A DNA stretch of 64,000 nucleotides from a bacterium (GTDB lineage Bacteria > Hinthialibacterota > Hinthialibacteria > H5-UNCL2), in assembly GCA_015075175.1 (NCBI GenBank), contig JABTUV010000005.1:248001-312000 (forward strand), in the 5' to 3' direction. Below the pieces are notes generated by a model. That model saw nothing but the letters and a program-made list of their open reading frames with translations. It did not search any database and had not been told where the DNA came from. The stretch's first letter is position 1; each line of letters opens with the position of its first letter. Both the position numbers and the translations under genes were made by a program. This document shows positions 19,926 through 32,600 of the stretch, piece by piece.

Positions 19926-20384
19926 ATGATAGCGGATGATCGGGACATGCTGGTGGAGGAAGGGCGGGCCGCGTCGGGGATGACGCAGGTCAGCGACGAC
20001 GTGTTTGTCAGCATCGCGCGGATTTGCCTGTCGGACATGGAGGGGGTGGCGCGGCTGGCGGCGGGTCCGGCGCGGGGGCTGGCGGGGCTTTTCCGGGCCA
20101 GCGACGCGGCCGCCGGGGTGCGCATCGAGAAGCTGGACAAGCTGGCGGAGGATCGCATCGTCCTGGACGTGCACCTAGCGGTGGAAGAGGGCGCCAGCAT
20201 TCCCAAGGTGTGCCGGGCGGTGCAGCAATCGTTGAAAGAGACCATCGAGACCATGCTCAACAAAGAGGTTGTGCAGGTCAACGTGTACGTGGAAGGCATC
20301 GAGGCTTCGGTCGCGGAGGAGATGCCGATGGAAGTCAAACAAGCCGAGTCGGAAACGACCGGAGAGGCTCCGCGGGGCGCATGA
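19926..20384 (+). CDS. Asp23/Gls24 family envelope stress protein
   Basis: A protein of 152 residues. The Asp23 domain reads TQVSDDVFVSIARICLSDME, GVARLA, then IVLDVHLAVEEGASIPKVCR, VQQSLKETIETMLNKEVVQV and NVYVEGI. The family is best known in Firmicutes, where it is abundant and linked to the cell envelope or to stress. Here it is 20 bases from the HU gene and likely in an operon with STAS and HU. No membrane anchor partner (AmaP-like) is seen nearby. Confidence 0.85.
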   Translation: MIADDRDMLVEEGRAASGMTQVSDDVFVSIARICLSDMEGVARLAAGPARGLAGLFRASDAAAGVRIEKLDKLAEDRIVLDVHLAVEEGASIPKVCRAVQQSLKETIETMLNKEVVQVNVYVEGIEASVAEEMPMEVKQAESETTGEAPRGA

Positions 20385-20641
20385 CGGCCGGCCAGAGCGG
20401 CCGCTTCCGGGGGGACATCCGGCGGGATAGACGGGGCGAACTTGCACGACGACAAGCCAGTCGCGGACCAGAGCGGCGGAAGGACCAGGCGGGGTCGCGG
20501 AAGTAGGACTTTCGTGGACGCCACCTGTTTTTGTCATTTAAGTCTTGCGGCGGAAGCGGAGCGGGTCCGCGCCGCCGCCCATCGCAATAAGTTTTCAGGA
20601 ATCGGATTAAGAGTATAGCGGAGCACACAGAGGAGGATGGA

Positions 20642-23600
20642 ATGTCTACGAGCACGATGAAACTGTGGCAGGGCGCGATGATCCTCGTCCTTTGGGGATG
20701 GTGGTGACGGCGCGCAATCCGCGACCTTCACGCATAATCTGACGGTGCAACCGTCCACCAACGGCGACGTAATTCTGCGGTTCAAGGCGGCTCCCACGGT
20801 GGGGGCGGGCGTGGTGTACGACGTCTTCCGCAAGGTGGCCGTGGCGCCGCCGGGATCCTTCAACGATCCGGCGGACAAGGTGGCGCAGAACGTCAGCAGC
20901 GGGGCGCCGACCGTGGTGCTCATCAACACCAACTCGCAGTTCACCAACGGCGTGTTCGGGACCAACACGACCTCGGACGCGCAGCCGTACTACTACCAGG
21001 TGCGGGCGCAGGACGTGAACGGGGTGGGGACGCGCATCGCGGGGACCGAGGTGTTGTCGGTGATCCGCGGGGCGGTGGCGGACGTGAACGAGCCGGCGGA
21101 CCTGCGCAACAACGAGCCGGACTTCGTGGCGCAGAGCGTGGACTTCGTGCCCTCGGCCATCTACAACGTGCTGTTGCCGGCGGATTCCGTGCTCAACGCC
21201 GACTCGCCGTTGCAGGCGGGCACGATCGCGCAGATCGCGGATCCTTCCTCCGAGTATCGCTTCCAGTTGGTCTGGCGCCGCAAGGCCCAGTCCACCAACC
21301 TGACGACGGAAGCTCAGGTGGTTCCGCTGCCGGAAGCCTCCGTGGAAATCCGCGTTCCGCCGTTTGACACTTACGACATCGGCAAGACCGAGACCGTGCT
21401 GGATTCCAGCGGGATGGAGTCGGGAACCGAGTACAACGTGTTCGTGCAGATTCAGGACACGGTAGGCAACCGCAACGGGGTCTCCGCCGGCAACCTGGAC
21501 GAGGGGCACCTGGAGCACGTGATCACGGCGATTGCGCCGGTGACGCTGACGCCCAGCGTGGTGATCGACGGGAGCGGGCAGGAGTGCGGGGTGACGGTAA
21601 TCGAGTGGCTGGCCAATCCGAACTCGCTGACGACGGATCCGGCCAACCTGAATCCGGCGCGCTTCCGGATTTACGCGGCCAGCAGCACCACGCCGATCCT
21701 GGACCAGGTGGACTTGGCGGGCGCGACGCTGATCGGGGAAGTGACGGCGGCGGCGGGGGTGGGGGGCGCGTCGACGCCCTTCAGTTTCGTGCACGGGCCG
21801 GACAATCTGTATCTGCCGCGGCTTTCGCAGGCGACCTACGCCTACTGTATCATCGCGGAAGACGAGTTCGGTCGCACCGGCCCGCTTTCGGATCCGGTGG
21901 TGATGTTCGCCAGCGACACGGTACCGCCGTCGCTGTGCGAGATATTCGATCCGGTGGACGGGGCGACGGTAACGGGGACGATTCCGGTGCAGGCGAACGT
22001 GCTGGACAACCTGTGCGGCGGCTCGGGGATCGACCGGACGGACTTTTATATCACCGACGCGACGGGGGTGGAGACCTTCATCGCCTCCGACGATACGGAT
22101 TATCCGGGTGCGACCACGCCGCAGGTGCACGCGGTGTCGCTGGACACGACGCTCTACCCGATGGGGTATTACGTGCTGTCGGCGACCACGTGGGATTTCG
22201 GGGCCAATCCGTTGGGGAGCACCAACAACCCGACGATATTCATCGACAACACGATCCCCGAGGTGGAGATCGTGTCGCCGGCGGCGGGATCGTACGTGAA
22301 CAACGTGCTGATCCTGTCGGGGACGGCGTTTGACGTGAGCGGGATCACGCTGGTGGAGTTGTCGGCGACGACTTCGGTGGGGACGATCAACGGAGTGGTG
22401 ACGGGGACCAACAACTGGACGGCGACGCTGGACCTGTCGCCGGTTCCCAGCGAAGAGGCGATCACAGTGACGGCGACGGCGACGGACGGGGTAGGCTCGA
22501 CGGGCGCGTCGGCGGCGCTGGGGCTGGTGACGGACAGCAGCGGGCCGGAGATCGACCTGTTCACGTGTCCGGAGTGGATATCAGCGGCGAGCGCGTTGGC
22601 GGGGATCACGGTGAGCGCGGGGGCGACGGATCCGGACGCGGTTCCGGCGCCGGCGCAGGCGGGCGTCAATGACGTGACGCTGTCGGCGGCGGGAGCGGAT
22701 GCGCCCGACACCTATGTGACCGGCAGTCCCAACACGCAGACCTTCACCTTCTCGACGGTGGTGCCGGTGGAGGGCAACAGCCTGGTCTTCACGGCTTATG
22801 CGGACGACAACGCGTTGGATCAGCGCGGCATCGCGGCGGGGGTGACGGCCAATCCGTGCCGGCCCAACATCGGTCCGGCCAGTACCTGTGAGGCGACGTT
22901 TGACCTGACGGGTCCGATCTGCGAGATCACCTCGCCGGTCAACAATTACATCGAGACCAACCCGGTCCCCTTCAACGTGATCGGGGAGGCGACGGACGAG
23001 TTGTCGGGGCTTTTGAACCTGTGGGCGACGATCGCGGAGGAGACGAACCCGCTGGTGGTGCTGGGGACGGCGTCGTACAGTTTCCCGGGCGCGCCCAACA
23101 ACGCGCCGTTCAACTTCAGCATCGATCCGGGCATGGACGGGGTGTTCATCATCACGGTGACCGTCTATGACCAGGTGGGCAACAGCGGGGTGTGCACGCT
23201 GCGGGTGATTCGGGACAGCCTGCCGCCGACGGCGGGCGTGTTCGACCTGCCGGAGGACGTGTGCACGTCGATCGTGGTGTGCGGCACGGCCTCGGACGTG
23301 TTCGGGACCATCAACGGCGTGACGGTGGTGTGGAACGAGTACGTGGCGGGCGTCTGGTCGGGCACGGGCGAGGCCGCCGCCAACGTGATCACGGGAGCGA
23401 CGAACAGCGTCGAGTGGTGCGTGGATCCGTTTATCATCAACGCGGGCCTGCCGGACGGGGCGACCATCGAGATCGCGGCGTATGCCTCGACGAGCAATCC
23501 GGACGAGACGGGGCCGCTGTCGGCGACGGAAGTGGTGACGGTGGATATCACGCCGCCGGTGTCGGCGATTTTGGGCGCGGCGGTCGTGGACGGGAGCGCG

Positions 23601-26600
23601 ACGGCGGGCGTGGATCCGACGGTCCTGCTCTACATGTGCTCGTCGGGGATGCTGGTGTCGGGCACGGCGGAGGACTTCGGCGGGGCCATTTTGGGGCCGC
23701 CGGGAGTGCTGGGAGTGAACGCCTTCTACCAGGTGGCCACCGGCCCCAGCACGGCCTTCCCGGCGGTTTACAACAACGTGACGGGGAACTGGAGCGTGGT
23801 CGTCTCGCTGGCGGGCGTCCCGTCGGGATCGACGTTTGAGCTGGGATCGCAGGCGCAGGACGCGGCGACCAGCTGCCAGACGCTGGAGGCGTTGAACATT
23901 CTGGGCGCGACGTTCGTGGTGGATTGCGTGCCGCCCGACATCGCGGCGGTGACCAACTGGGACGGGCTGTGCATTCCCGGCTCGGCATTCCCGCTGGCGT
24001 TCCAGGTCAACCTGACCGAGCAGCCGTCGCCGTTCCACGTGGGCCTCTCCTCGGCGGAGTTCGTTCTGGACGGCGTGGTAGTGGATACGGACACGTCGAT
24101 TTCGGGCCAGTCTTCGGCGACGGCGACGGGTCTCATTCCGTTGCCGCCGTCGGGCGTGCATACGATTTCGGTGATCGGATATGACATGCTGGGCAACGCC
24201 AACACGCTGGCGACCCAGACCTTCACGGTGGACGCGGACGCGCCGGTAGTGGCGTTCACGGCGCCGCCGGTTTACATCAACACGGTCAACGTGCAGTGCA
24301 CGCTGGGCGCTTTGATGACGGACGTGGGCTGCGGGATCGTGGCGGCGACGGTGACGTATACCGACCTGCCCAGCGATACCATCGTTTCCGTGTCGCCGGA
24401 CGTGAACGGCGACGTGAGCCTATTGGCGATCGTCAATCCGGGATTCGCGGACGGGAGCATCTGGCAGGCGACGCTGGAGGCGGAGGACGCGGCGGGCAAC
24501 CTGGCCACGGTAGTGGTGCGGACGTTCACGGTGGATACCGAGCCGGTGGGCCTGGCGCGGGCCAACCTGGACACGCCGGATTGCGTGAACGGCATTGTGA
24601 CGAGCGAGGTGTACGTGAGCGACTCGTCGGCGTTTATCACCGCTCCCTCGCTGGGTTACGCGGACTCGGGCATCCGGTATGCGACGGTGTCGGTGGTGGT
24701 GAACGGGGCGACCACGCTGGTCGCGCTGACCGGCGAACTCGACCCGCCCTGGACCGGCGCGTTCCTCTTTGGTTACCCGTTTGACACCTCGCTGCTGCCG
24801 CTTTTGGGTGCGGTGTCGGGGGACACGTTCCAGTTGTACTGGGAGTTCGAGGACGGGCCGTGCGACGTGGGGAACGTGGCGGCGATCATTACTGCGCCGC
24901 AGACGTGGGACGTTTCGCCGCCGGACGTGGCGATTACCCATTTCGTGTGGCCCAACGGGGACCGCATCGAGACGGTCACGGGCGGGGCGTATCTGATCAG
25001 CTGCGCGTCGGAGCCGTTCGACATCATCGGCTCGGTGACGGACGATTGCAGCGTGGCGCAGGTGGAGATTTTCTACTCGCCGGACACGAGCAATCCGGGC
25101 AATGACGTGTCGCTGGGGCTGGCGACGGTGGACTTGGCGGACGGCACTATCCATGCTGGACGGGGTGAGTGCGTTCCGCCGCTCCTACAGGCGCAATGGG
25201 ACGCTGTGGGCGATTGCGACCGACGGCATCCTGCCGACGAGCGGGACGGCCAACGTCTCCGAGCGGGCGACGGAGATCGCCGAGCACGGGATATCGATCT
25301 TCGTGGATACGATTGCGCCGGAGATCATGTTTGCGGCGGCCAATCCGTTCGCGGCCACGAGCGCGTCGCAGCGCAGCATCACGCTGACCATGGTCGTGTG
25401 CGACGAGGGCACGGGGGTGGACGCCAACGCGGCCATCGCGCTGACGGCGGCGCCCAAGACGGTGGCTGCGGTGGACATCAACAAGCGCGTGCCGCCCACC
25501 GGCACGTCCGGCACGACGCTGTCCAAGCTGGCGGTCCCGCTGGTGGGAACCATCGGCACGATCTCGATTGACGTGAACATCACGCACACCTACCGCGGCG
25601 ATCTGGCGCTGTATCTGACCTCGCCGGGCGGCACGGTGTACCAATTCAAGACCAGCAACGGCGCGGACGACGCCGACGACGTGATCGGCAGCTTCGACGT
25701 GACGGCGGGATTCGCCGGCGAAGAGGCGCACGGGACCTGGACGCTGACCATCAACGACGTATTCTTCCTGGACAGCGGGTGGTTGAACTCGTGGTCGCTG
25801 ACGTTTACCGGCGCGGTCACGCAGGTGGTGACGGCGGATCCGGACTATCAGGCGATTGACCTGGGCAACCCGGATCCGGCGCCGATGGCGGCCAACTTCC
25901 TGGCGACCTCGGCGACCTGCGCGACCTACACGCTGACCTTCAACCTGCCGATTCTGCTGCCGACGGAAGGGTTGCTGCCGCTGGACATCGCGACGGCGGA
26001 CCTGGGCGGCTGCACGGTAGCGGCGACGGTGACGTCGGTGGACGGGTTCGTGTTGATGATCGACAACACGGCGCCGGCGCCGAACCTGCCGGACCCGGAC
26101 CCGCTGGCGGTGGATCCGAACAACATCGACTATCCGGCGGACGACACGATTGTGCAGCTGTTGGGCGCGCCGGGGCCGTTCGACTGGGATTACGACGATC
26201 CGGCGACCTGGACGGACAACGAGCTGACCAATCCCAACGGATGGGACCAGCACGCCTTTTTGAACAGCGCGGCGGTGCGCCTGGCGGCGAGCCAACCGCT
26301 GGTTCTGGCGGGCAAGCTGCTGGTCTCCGGGCAGGCGCGGGACAACTCGGGGGTGGTGCAGTCGGGAGTGCAGGAAGTGGCGATGTTCTGGACCTACGGG
26401 AGTCCCAACACGCCGCCGCCGGCCTCGGCGTTCACCAACCAGGTGCCCGAGACGAAGCAGAATCTGACGCCGATGTCCAACGCGGCGGCGCCGTACAGCA
26501 CGTTCTTCAACGCTTCGTCGATCGTGGGCACGTTCTACATCAAGACGCGCACGACCGATTACGCGGGCAACGTGTTGGACCCGATCTTCGGGCCGTTTTT

Positions 26601-29600
26601 GGGCGTGGACGTGATGGCGCCGGAGGCGATCACGTGGCTGCGGGCGACGGTGCATCGGGGCAGCTCGGACGTGCTTTTGGACTGGCACTTGGGCGGGCAC
26701 GCGCCGGACAACGTGGTCACGGTGGGGTATGAAATCTACCGGACCAAGTTCGCCATCCAGGATCTGTTCGGATTGACGCCGGCGGACTTCGACCTGATCG
26801 ACGTGATCGACGCGACCAGTCCGATCAACGGGCAGGACGTGTACACGTATCTGGACACGATTCCAGGTGCGGGGGTGTACGGGTATTACATCGTGGGCTT
26901 CGACGCGGCGGGCAACGGCCGCGCGGGCAGCATGATACCGGGCAACCCGTCCAACCGGGTGGCGGCGATGAAGAACGACATCGTGGACCCGCTGCCGGTG
27001 AACAATCTGCGGGTGGTGGGCAACCAGCCGCTGACCACGGTGCGGTTGTCGTGGTCGATTCCGGACAATCCGCTGACGCTGGCGCCGTTTGACGGGGACA
27101 ACGTGGGCATCGCGCAGTTCAAGATTTACCGCAAGCAGCAGCAGGTTCCGTTGACGGACGGGGATCCGGACGATCTGGACGGGGACCTGGTGCCGGCGAA
27201 CCTGGTGGGCGTCGTGGTGAACAACTACCTGCCCAACAAGATCGTGGGCGAGCGGGCGAGCCTGAACGGAGCCAACACGGCGGAGCTGGTGGTGATGTCG
27301 CCGCCGGTGGCGGCGACCGCGGTGACGCGGGTGTACAACCAGCGGCTGGGCGCGCTCTACAACGTGGTGAGCGTGGTGGATCGGACCATCACCGTGTCGG
27401 CGGGGCCCGGGGCTTCGCTGCCGGCGGCGACCGATACGGTGCTGGTGGACTACGAGACCTTCGACCGGGTGTTCTGGGACGATGCGGTGTCGCCGGGGCG
27501 GCATTACGCCTACGCGGTGATCGCGCAGGACGCGGCCGAAAACAACAGCGACATCTCGGGGCTGGCGGAGGACTCGACGGGCGCGGCGCTGGACACCACA
27601 CCACCGGAGGCGATCACGCAACTGGCGGTGACCGGGTACGTGGGCAACAGCACGCTCACGCTGGAGTGGCCGGTCACGCCCTATGACAACGTGGCGGTGA
27701 TGGGCTACAACATCCTGACCAGCACGGCGCCCATCTTCGACACCAACAATCCGGGCAAGGACAGCCGGGTGCTGCAGCTGGCGGGGTATCCGAAGGTCGC
27801 GTACGCGGCGGCGGCGACGCCGTCGGTGGTGATCGACCTGTCGCCGGGCGGCGTGGACTTCGGCACGCTGGTCGTCACGGACCTGACCAACGGGGCGACC
27901 GTGCCGCACCAGTCCGATCCGGGCGTCAATCCCGCCGTGGACACGTACTGGACCGCCAGCCTGACGGGGGCGGTAAACACGGTGACGGTGTACAACATTC
28001 CCGCCGAGGCGCTGGACGTGCCGGTGGATGACGGGAGCACCTATCCGGCCAACCTGTCGGTAGCCTACTTCAACCCGAACGAGATTCTCTACGACGCGGG
28101 GACCAACACGTTCCGCGAGCAGTTGGGATTCAGTTTCGATCCCACCACGTACTGGGGGACGAACGTCTGCCTGGAGAACGAAATCCTGTACTTCGTGGTG
28201 ATGGCGGTGGACCCGTCGGGCAATCAGGCGCCGATTTCCAACATCGCGTCGGCGCAGGTGACGCCGGTGCCGCCGCTGGCGCCGATCGCCTACATCGAGG
28301 AGGTCAGCCCGGCCAAGCGGTACCTGCCCGGCGTCTGGGTGGGCGGGGAGGACATCGTGTTCGCCACGCTGGCGGACCCGGTGCGCGATTGGGACGTGGT
28401 GGCTATCGAGGTGTACAGCGAGGATCCGGGGCAGTTGTCGTTCGTGAACTCGGCGACGGCGCCCAGCGCGGACGGCTGGTACGAGATACCGGTGGGCGAC
28501 AACCTGTATCCGAAGTTGTTCGTGATCGCGGTGGATTGCGCGGGCAACCGGAGCGAGGCGACGGTGCTGTTCAACGACATCGTGGCGCCGCCGGCGCCCA
28601 TCGTGGACCGCGCAGTGTACAACCCGGCGCCCATCGCGGACCTCATCTACGGTTTTGCCACCGTGGACACGGTGCAGGTGCATCTTTACAACGACTCGGC
28701 GCTGGAGGACCTGGTAGCGGTAGCGATTCCGTCGTCCACCGGGGCCTGGAATTTCGTCATTCCCGACATCACGCCGGAGTTCGTGTTCGTGACCGCCTTG
28801 GACGCGGCCAGCAACGAGAGCAAGGCGACGGTGATCGACGTGTTGCCGGATCCGCCCCTGGTAGTGACGGATCCGCGGGTCTTGGAGATTCCGCCGCTGC
28901 GTACGCGCTTCATCGTGTACGCGGGGGTGGTAGTCACGACGGGCGGGCCGGACCGGGTGCAGGGCACGGTGTCGGATCCGGACGTGAAGCGGGTCAACGT
29001 ACCGGACGAGGCGTTGGTGCAGCTGGAGTTTTCCGGCATTCCGTCGGCGACCGGCTGGTTCGACATCCCCATCGGGGACAACTATCTGCCGGTGTGCTGG
29101 GTCGTGGCGGTAGACAGCGCGGGCCATCGCAGCGCGGCGGTGCGGCTGCTTAACGACATCGTGGCGCCGCCGGCCCCGATCATTAGCGAGATCATCTTCA
29201 ACGCCACGCCGACGCCCGACATCATCCGCGGCTTCGTGAGCCTGGATACGGTGACGGTGAACGTCTACAACGACTTCCCGCTCTACGAGTTGATCGGCTC
29301 GTTCGCAGTCGTACCCGGGCCCAACGGGGCGTTCGAGATCAGCATTGCGGACATCACGCCGGAGTTCGTGTTCACCGCGGCGCTGGATTCGGTCTCCAAC
29401 GAGTCGAGTCCGTACATCAGCCCGGTGATTCCGGACGCGCCGGTGATCGCCACTTTCCCGACGGTGCGTCAGAACCCGCCCATCCGCTTCCGCTGCGGGG
29501 CGCTGGAGGGGGACAACGACTACGTGATCGGGTACACCAACGATCCGCAGGTGGTGAAGATCGAGGTCTATCGCGACGCGGACCTGGACTGGCCGGGCGA

Positions 29601-32600
29601 TCTGATCGCCACGCAGGTGCTGGCGGGGACCAATTACTTCAACATCAGCATCGGGGACAATCTCTATCCCGAGGTGTTCGTGGTGGCCGTGGACAGCCAA
29701 AACCACCGCAGCCCGGCGGTGCGGCTGACCAACGACATCGTGCCGCCGCCGGTGCTGGAGGGGATCACGCTGGAATTGTACGAGGGCAACAACCCGGACT
29801 ACATTCCGCCGCGTCCCGACATCGTGCGGGGATTCTCGACGGCGGATACGACGTTGGTGTCGCTGTACAAGGACCCCGAGCTGACGGAGTGCATCGGCGA
29901 GGCGGTGCCGGCCAACGGGCAGTGGTCGATCACGGCGACGGAGGACATTCTGTTCGACTTCGTCTTCGTGAGCGTGCATGACGACACGGTGGACGGGGAC
30001 GGGCTGCGGCATCATCCCAGCAACGAGAGCGACGATTTGTCGGACGAGACGGTACCCGCGGAGCGGCGCGCCAAGCGCATCCGGGTGCCGAACTCGCCGC
30101 CCATCGTGTACAGCGTCGAGGTGACGGAGAACCTTCCGGGCAACCAGGACACGGTGAAGGTGACGACGCAGCGCGGGGCGGATCCCGGCTGGGATCCGGA
30201 CACCGAGGTGGAGGTGCGCGTGTTCAGCGTGATGCGCGAGGGGGCGCCCAACGTGGTGACGCCGTTCGCCACGCTGATTTCCGACGTGCGCGACATCGAC
30301 ACCGACCTGGCCAGCAACGTCTACCTGGCGGTGGATACGCAGGTGTTGCAGTTGACGCAGGACGGGCATACGCGGGTGTTCTTCCAGGCGGCGGGGGTCA
30401 ATCCGCGCACGCTGTTCTTCGACCATCGCTACACGGGCCGGCTGCTTTTGGGCGGCGGGGACGGACAGATTCGCGTGGTGAACGTGAGCGGTTTTGTCCC
30501 GGGTACGCCGCTGGGAGCAGGGGCGGTGCTGGCGAGCCTGAATACGGGCATCGCCGGGGACGACCTGGTGGGGCCGGTGGTGGATACGGCCAACAGCAGC
30601 GCGGCCGGGTTGCGGCTGGTGTACGCCAGCCGGGCCTCGGGCGACATCATGCAGGTGGACTTCAACGCGGTGGGCAACAGCTTCGGCGCGCCGTCGGTAC
30701 GGCACGCGGCGGGTGCGACCGGCATCAACAGCCCGCAGTCGCTGGCCTTCAACCTGGCGGGCGACCTGTTCGTGGGCGACGTGGTGGCGGGCGGCGGCAT
30801 GGCCAATCCGGGCAAGGACCGGGTCGTGCGCGTGCGCGCGGCCAGCGGGCGCACGACCGTCATGGCCAAGAACCTGACGCTGCCTTCCGGCATGTCGATT
30901 GACGTGGCGGGCGACCTGTACATCAATCAACTCACGCCGCGGAACATCGGGCTGCGGGGCGAGGTGGTGGTGTATCGTCCGTTCGAGACGGAGGTGGGGG
31001 CGACGCTGTTGCGGAGCATCCACACCACGTTCGAGGGGCAACCGCTGCGGCCCAGCGTGGATCCGGCGGGACGGATGTACTTCGGCAGCCGGACGGGCGC
31101 CAACGTGAGTTACGTGTATCAGGGCGTACTCTCGGCGCGGTTCCCGTGGGGACCGGACAGCGGTTCGGACGGGGTGCCGGACGCCTGGGGCGTGCCCATC
31201 ACGCCGGTGCAAAGCCCGCAGTCGCAGACGGCGCCGGACGGGCAGATCACGTTCAACATCGGAGACAACGAGCACGCGCAGATCGCGGTGATCGCGGTGC
31301 GGCGGGGCGGATTCTCGACGGGCGTGCCGGTGCTGGCCAGCAACGACATCGTCGAGCCGCAGCCGCCGGTGGCGCAGGTCGCCGACGCCACCCCGCCGCT
31401 GCAGGACAGCGTGACCGGCTACGCCGAGCGCAAGTCCACGGTGGTGGTGTACGGGGATCCGTTCGGGACCAACGATCTGCGGAGTTACAACGTGGGCGAC
31501 TCGGGCGCCTTCATCCAGTTGTTCCTGGGCAACAACTATCTGCCCGCCTACTGGATCGCGGCCATCGACCGGGCGGGCAACCGCAGCGTGCTGCACCAGC
31601 TGGAGACGGACATCGAGATCGATGTGCCGCGGCTGGACAAGCTGACGGTGATCTGCAACCCACCGGGCCAGAACGACCTGGTGCGGGGCGATCCGGCGGC
31701 GGTCGAAGGCTGGGCCTGGGTGCGCATCTACAGCAATCCCGAGTTGACGCACCTGGTCAACTCGCCGGTGCAGGCGGGGGCTGACGGCAGCTTCCTGTAC
31801 AACATCGGCGACAACCAGGTGTCCGACATGTGGCTGATCGCGGTGGACGTGAACGGCAACGTGAGCCGTCCGGTGCGGCTGTGGAACGACACCGAGGGGC
31901 CGTCGCTGAATCCGGCGGCCATTCAGGTCTTGGCGCACGAACAAGGCGCGCAGGACTTCGTGATCGGCCTGGCGGGCGCGGTGGAGGCGGGGGCGACGGT
32001 GCAGGCGTGGCTGGACGCGGGATTGACCATGCCCGCGCCCGACCCGATCGCCGTGGCGGGCCTGGACGGGGCCTTCGGCACGCTCAACATGGGCGACGAT
32101 TCGTCTCCCATCATCGAGATGACCGGCACGGCGCCGTTCCAGACGCCGCGCCGGAGCTTCTTCCTGCGGGCCAAGGACGCCTGCGGCAACCCGGGTCCGG
32201 TGCTGGAGCTGGACAATCCGTTCGTGGCCGGCGACTCGCCGGTGGACATCGACAAGATCATCGTGCACAGCCGCGAGACGCTCCTCACGGACAGCGTGGA
32301 GGGCATCTACGGGGCGGTGGAGCCGTTCGCCACGGTGCAGGTGTACTACGACGTGTTCTTCACCCAGCCGGTGATGGTGGGCGCGGTGCACGCGGCGACC
32401 AGCGCGGATCAGTGGGGTCAGTTCGGCCCCATCGATCTGGGCGACGACCTGGCGGCGGCTTTCTTCCTGAAAGTGACGGACGCCTACGGCAACGTCTCGG
32501 CGCCGGTCAAGATTTACAATCCGTTCGTGCCGGGCATCTCGGAGGTGGACCCGAGCCGGATCATCGTGTTCTCCAACCAGAACGGCATTGACGACTTCGT

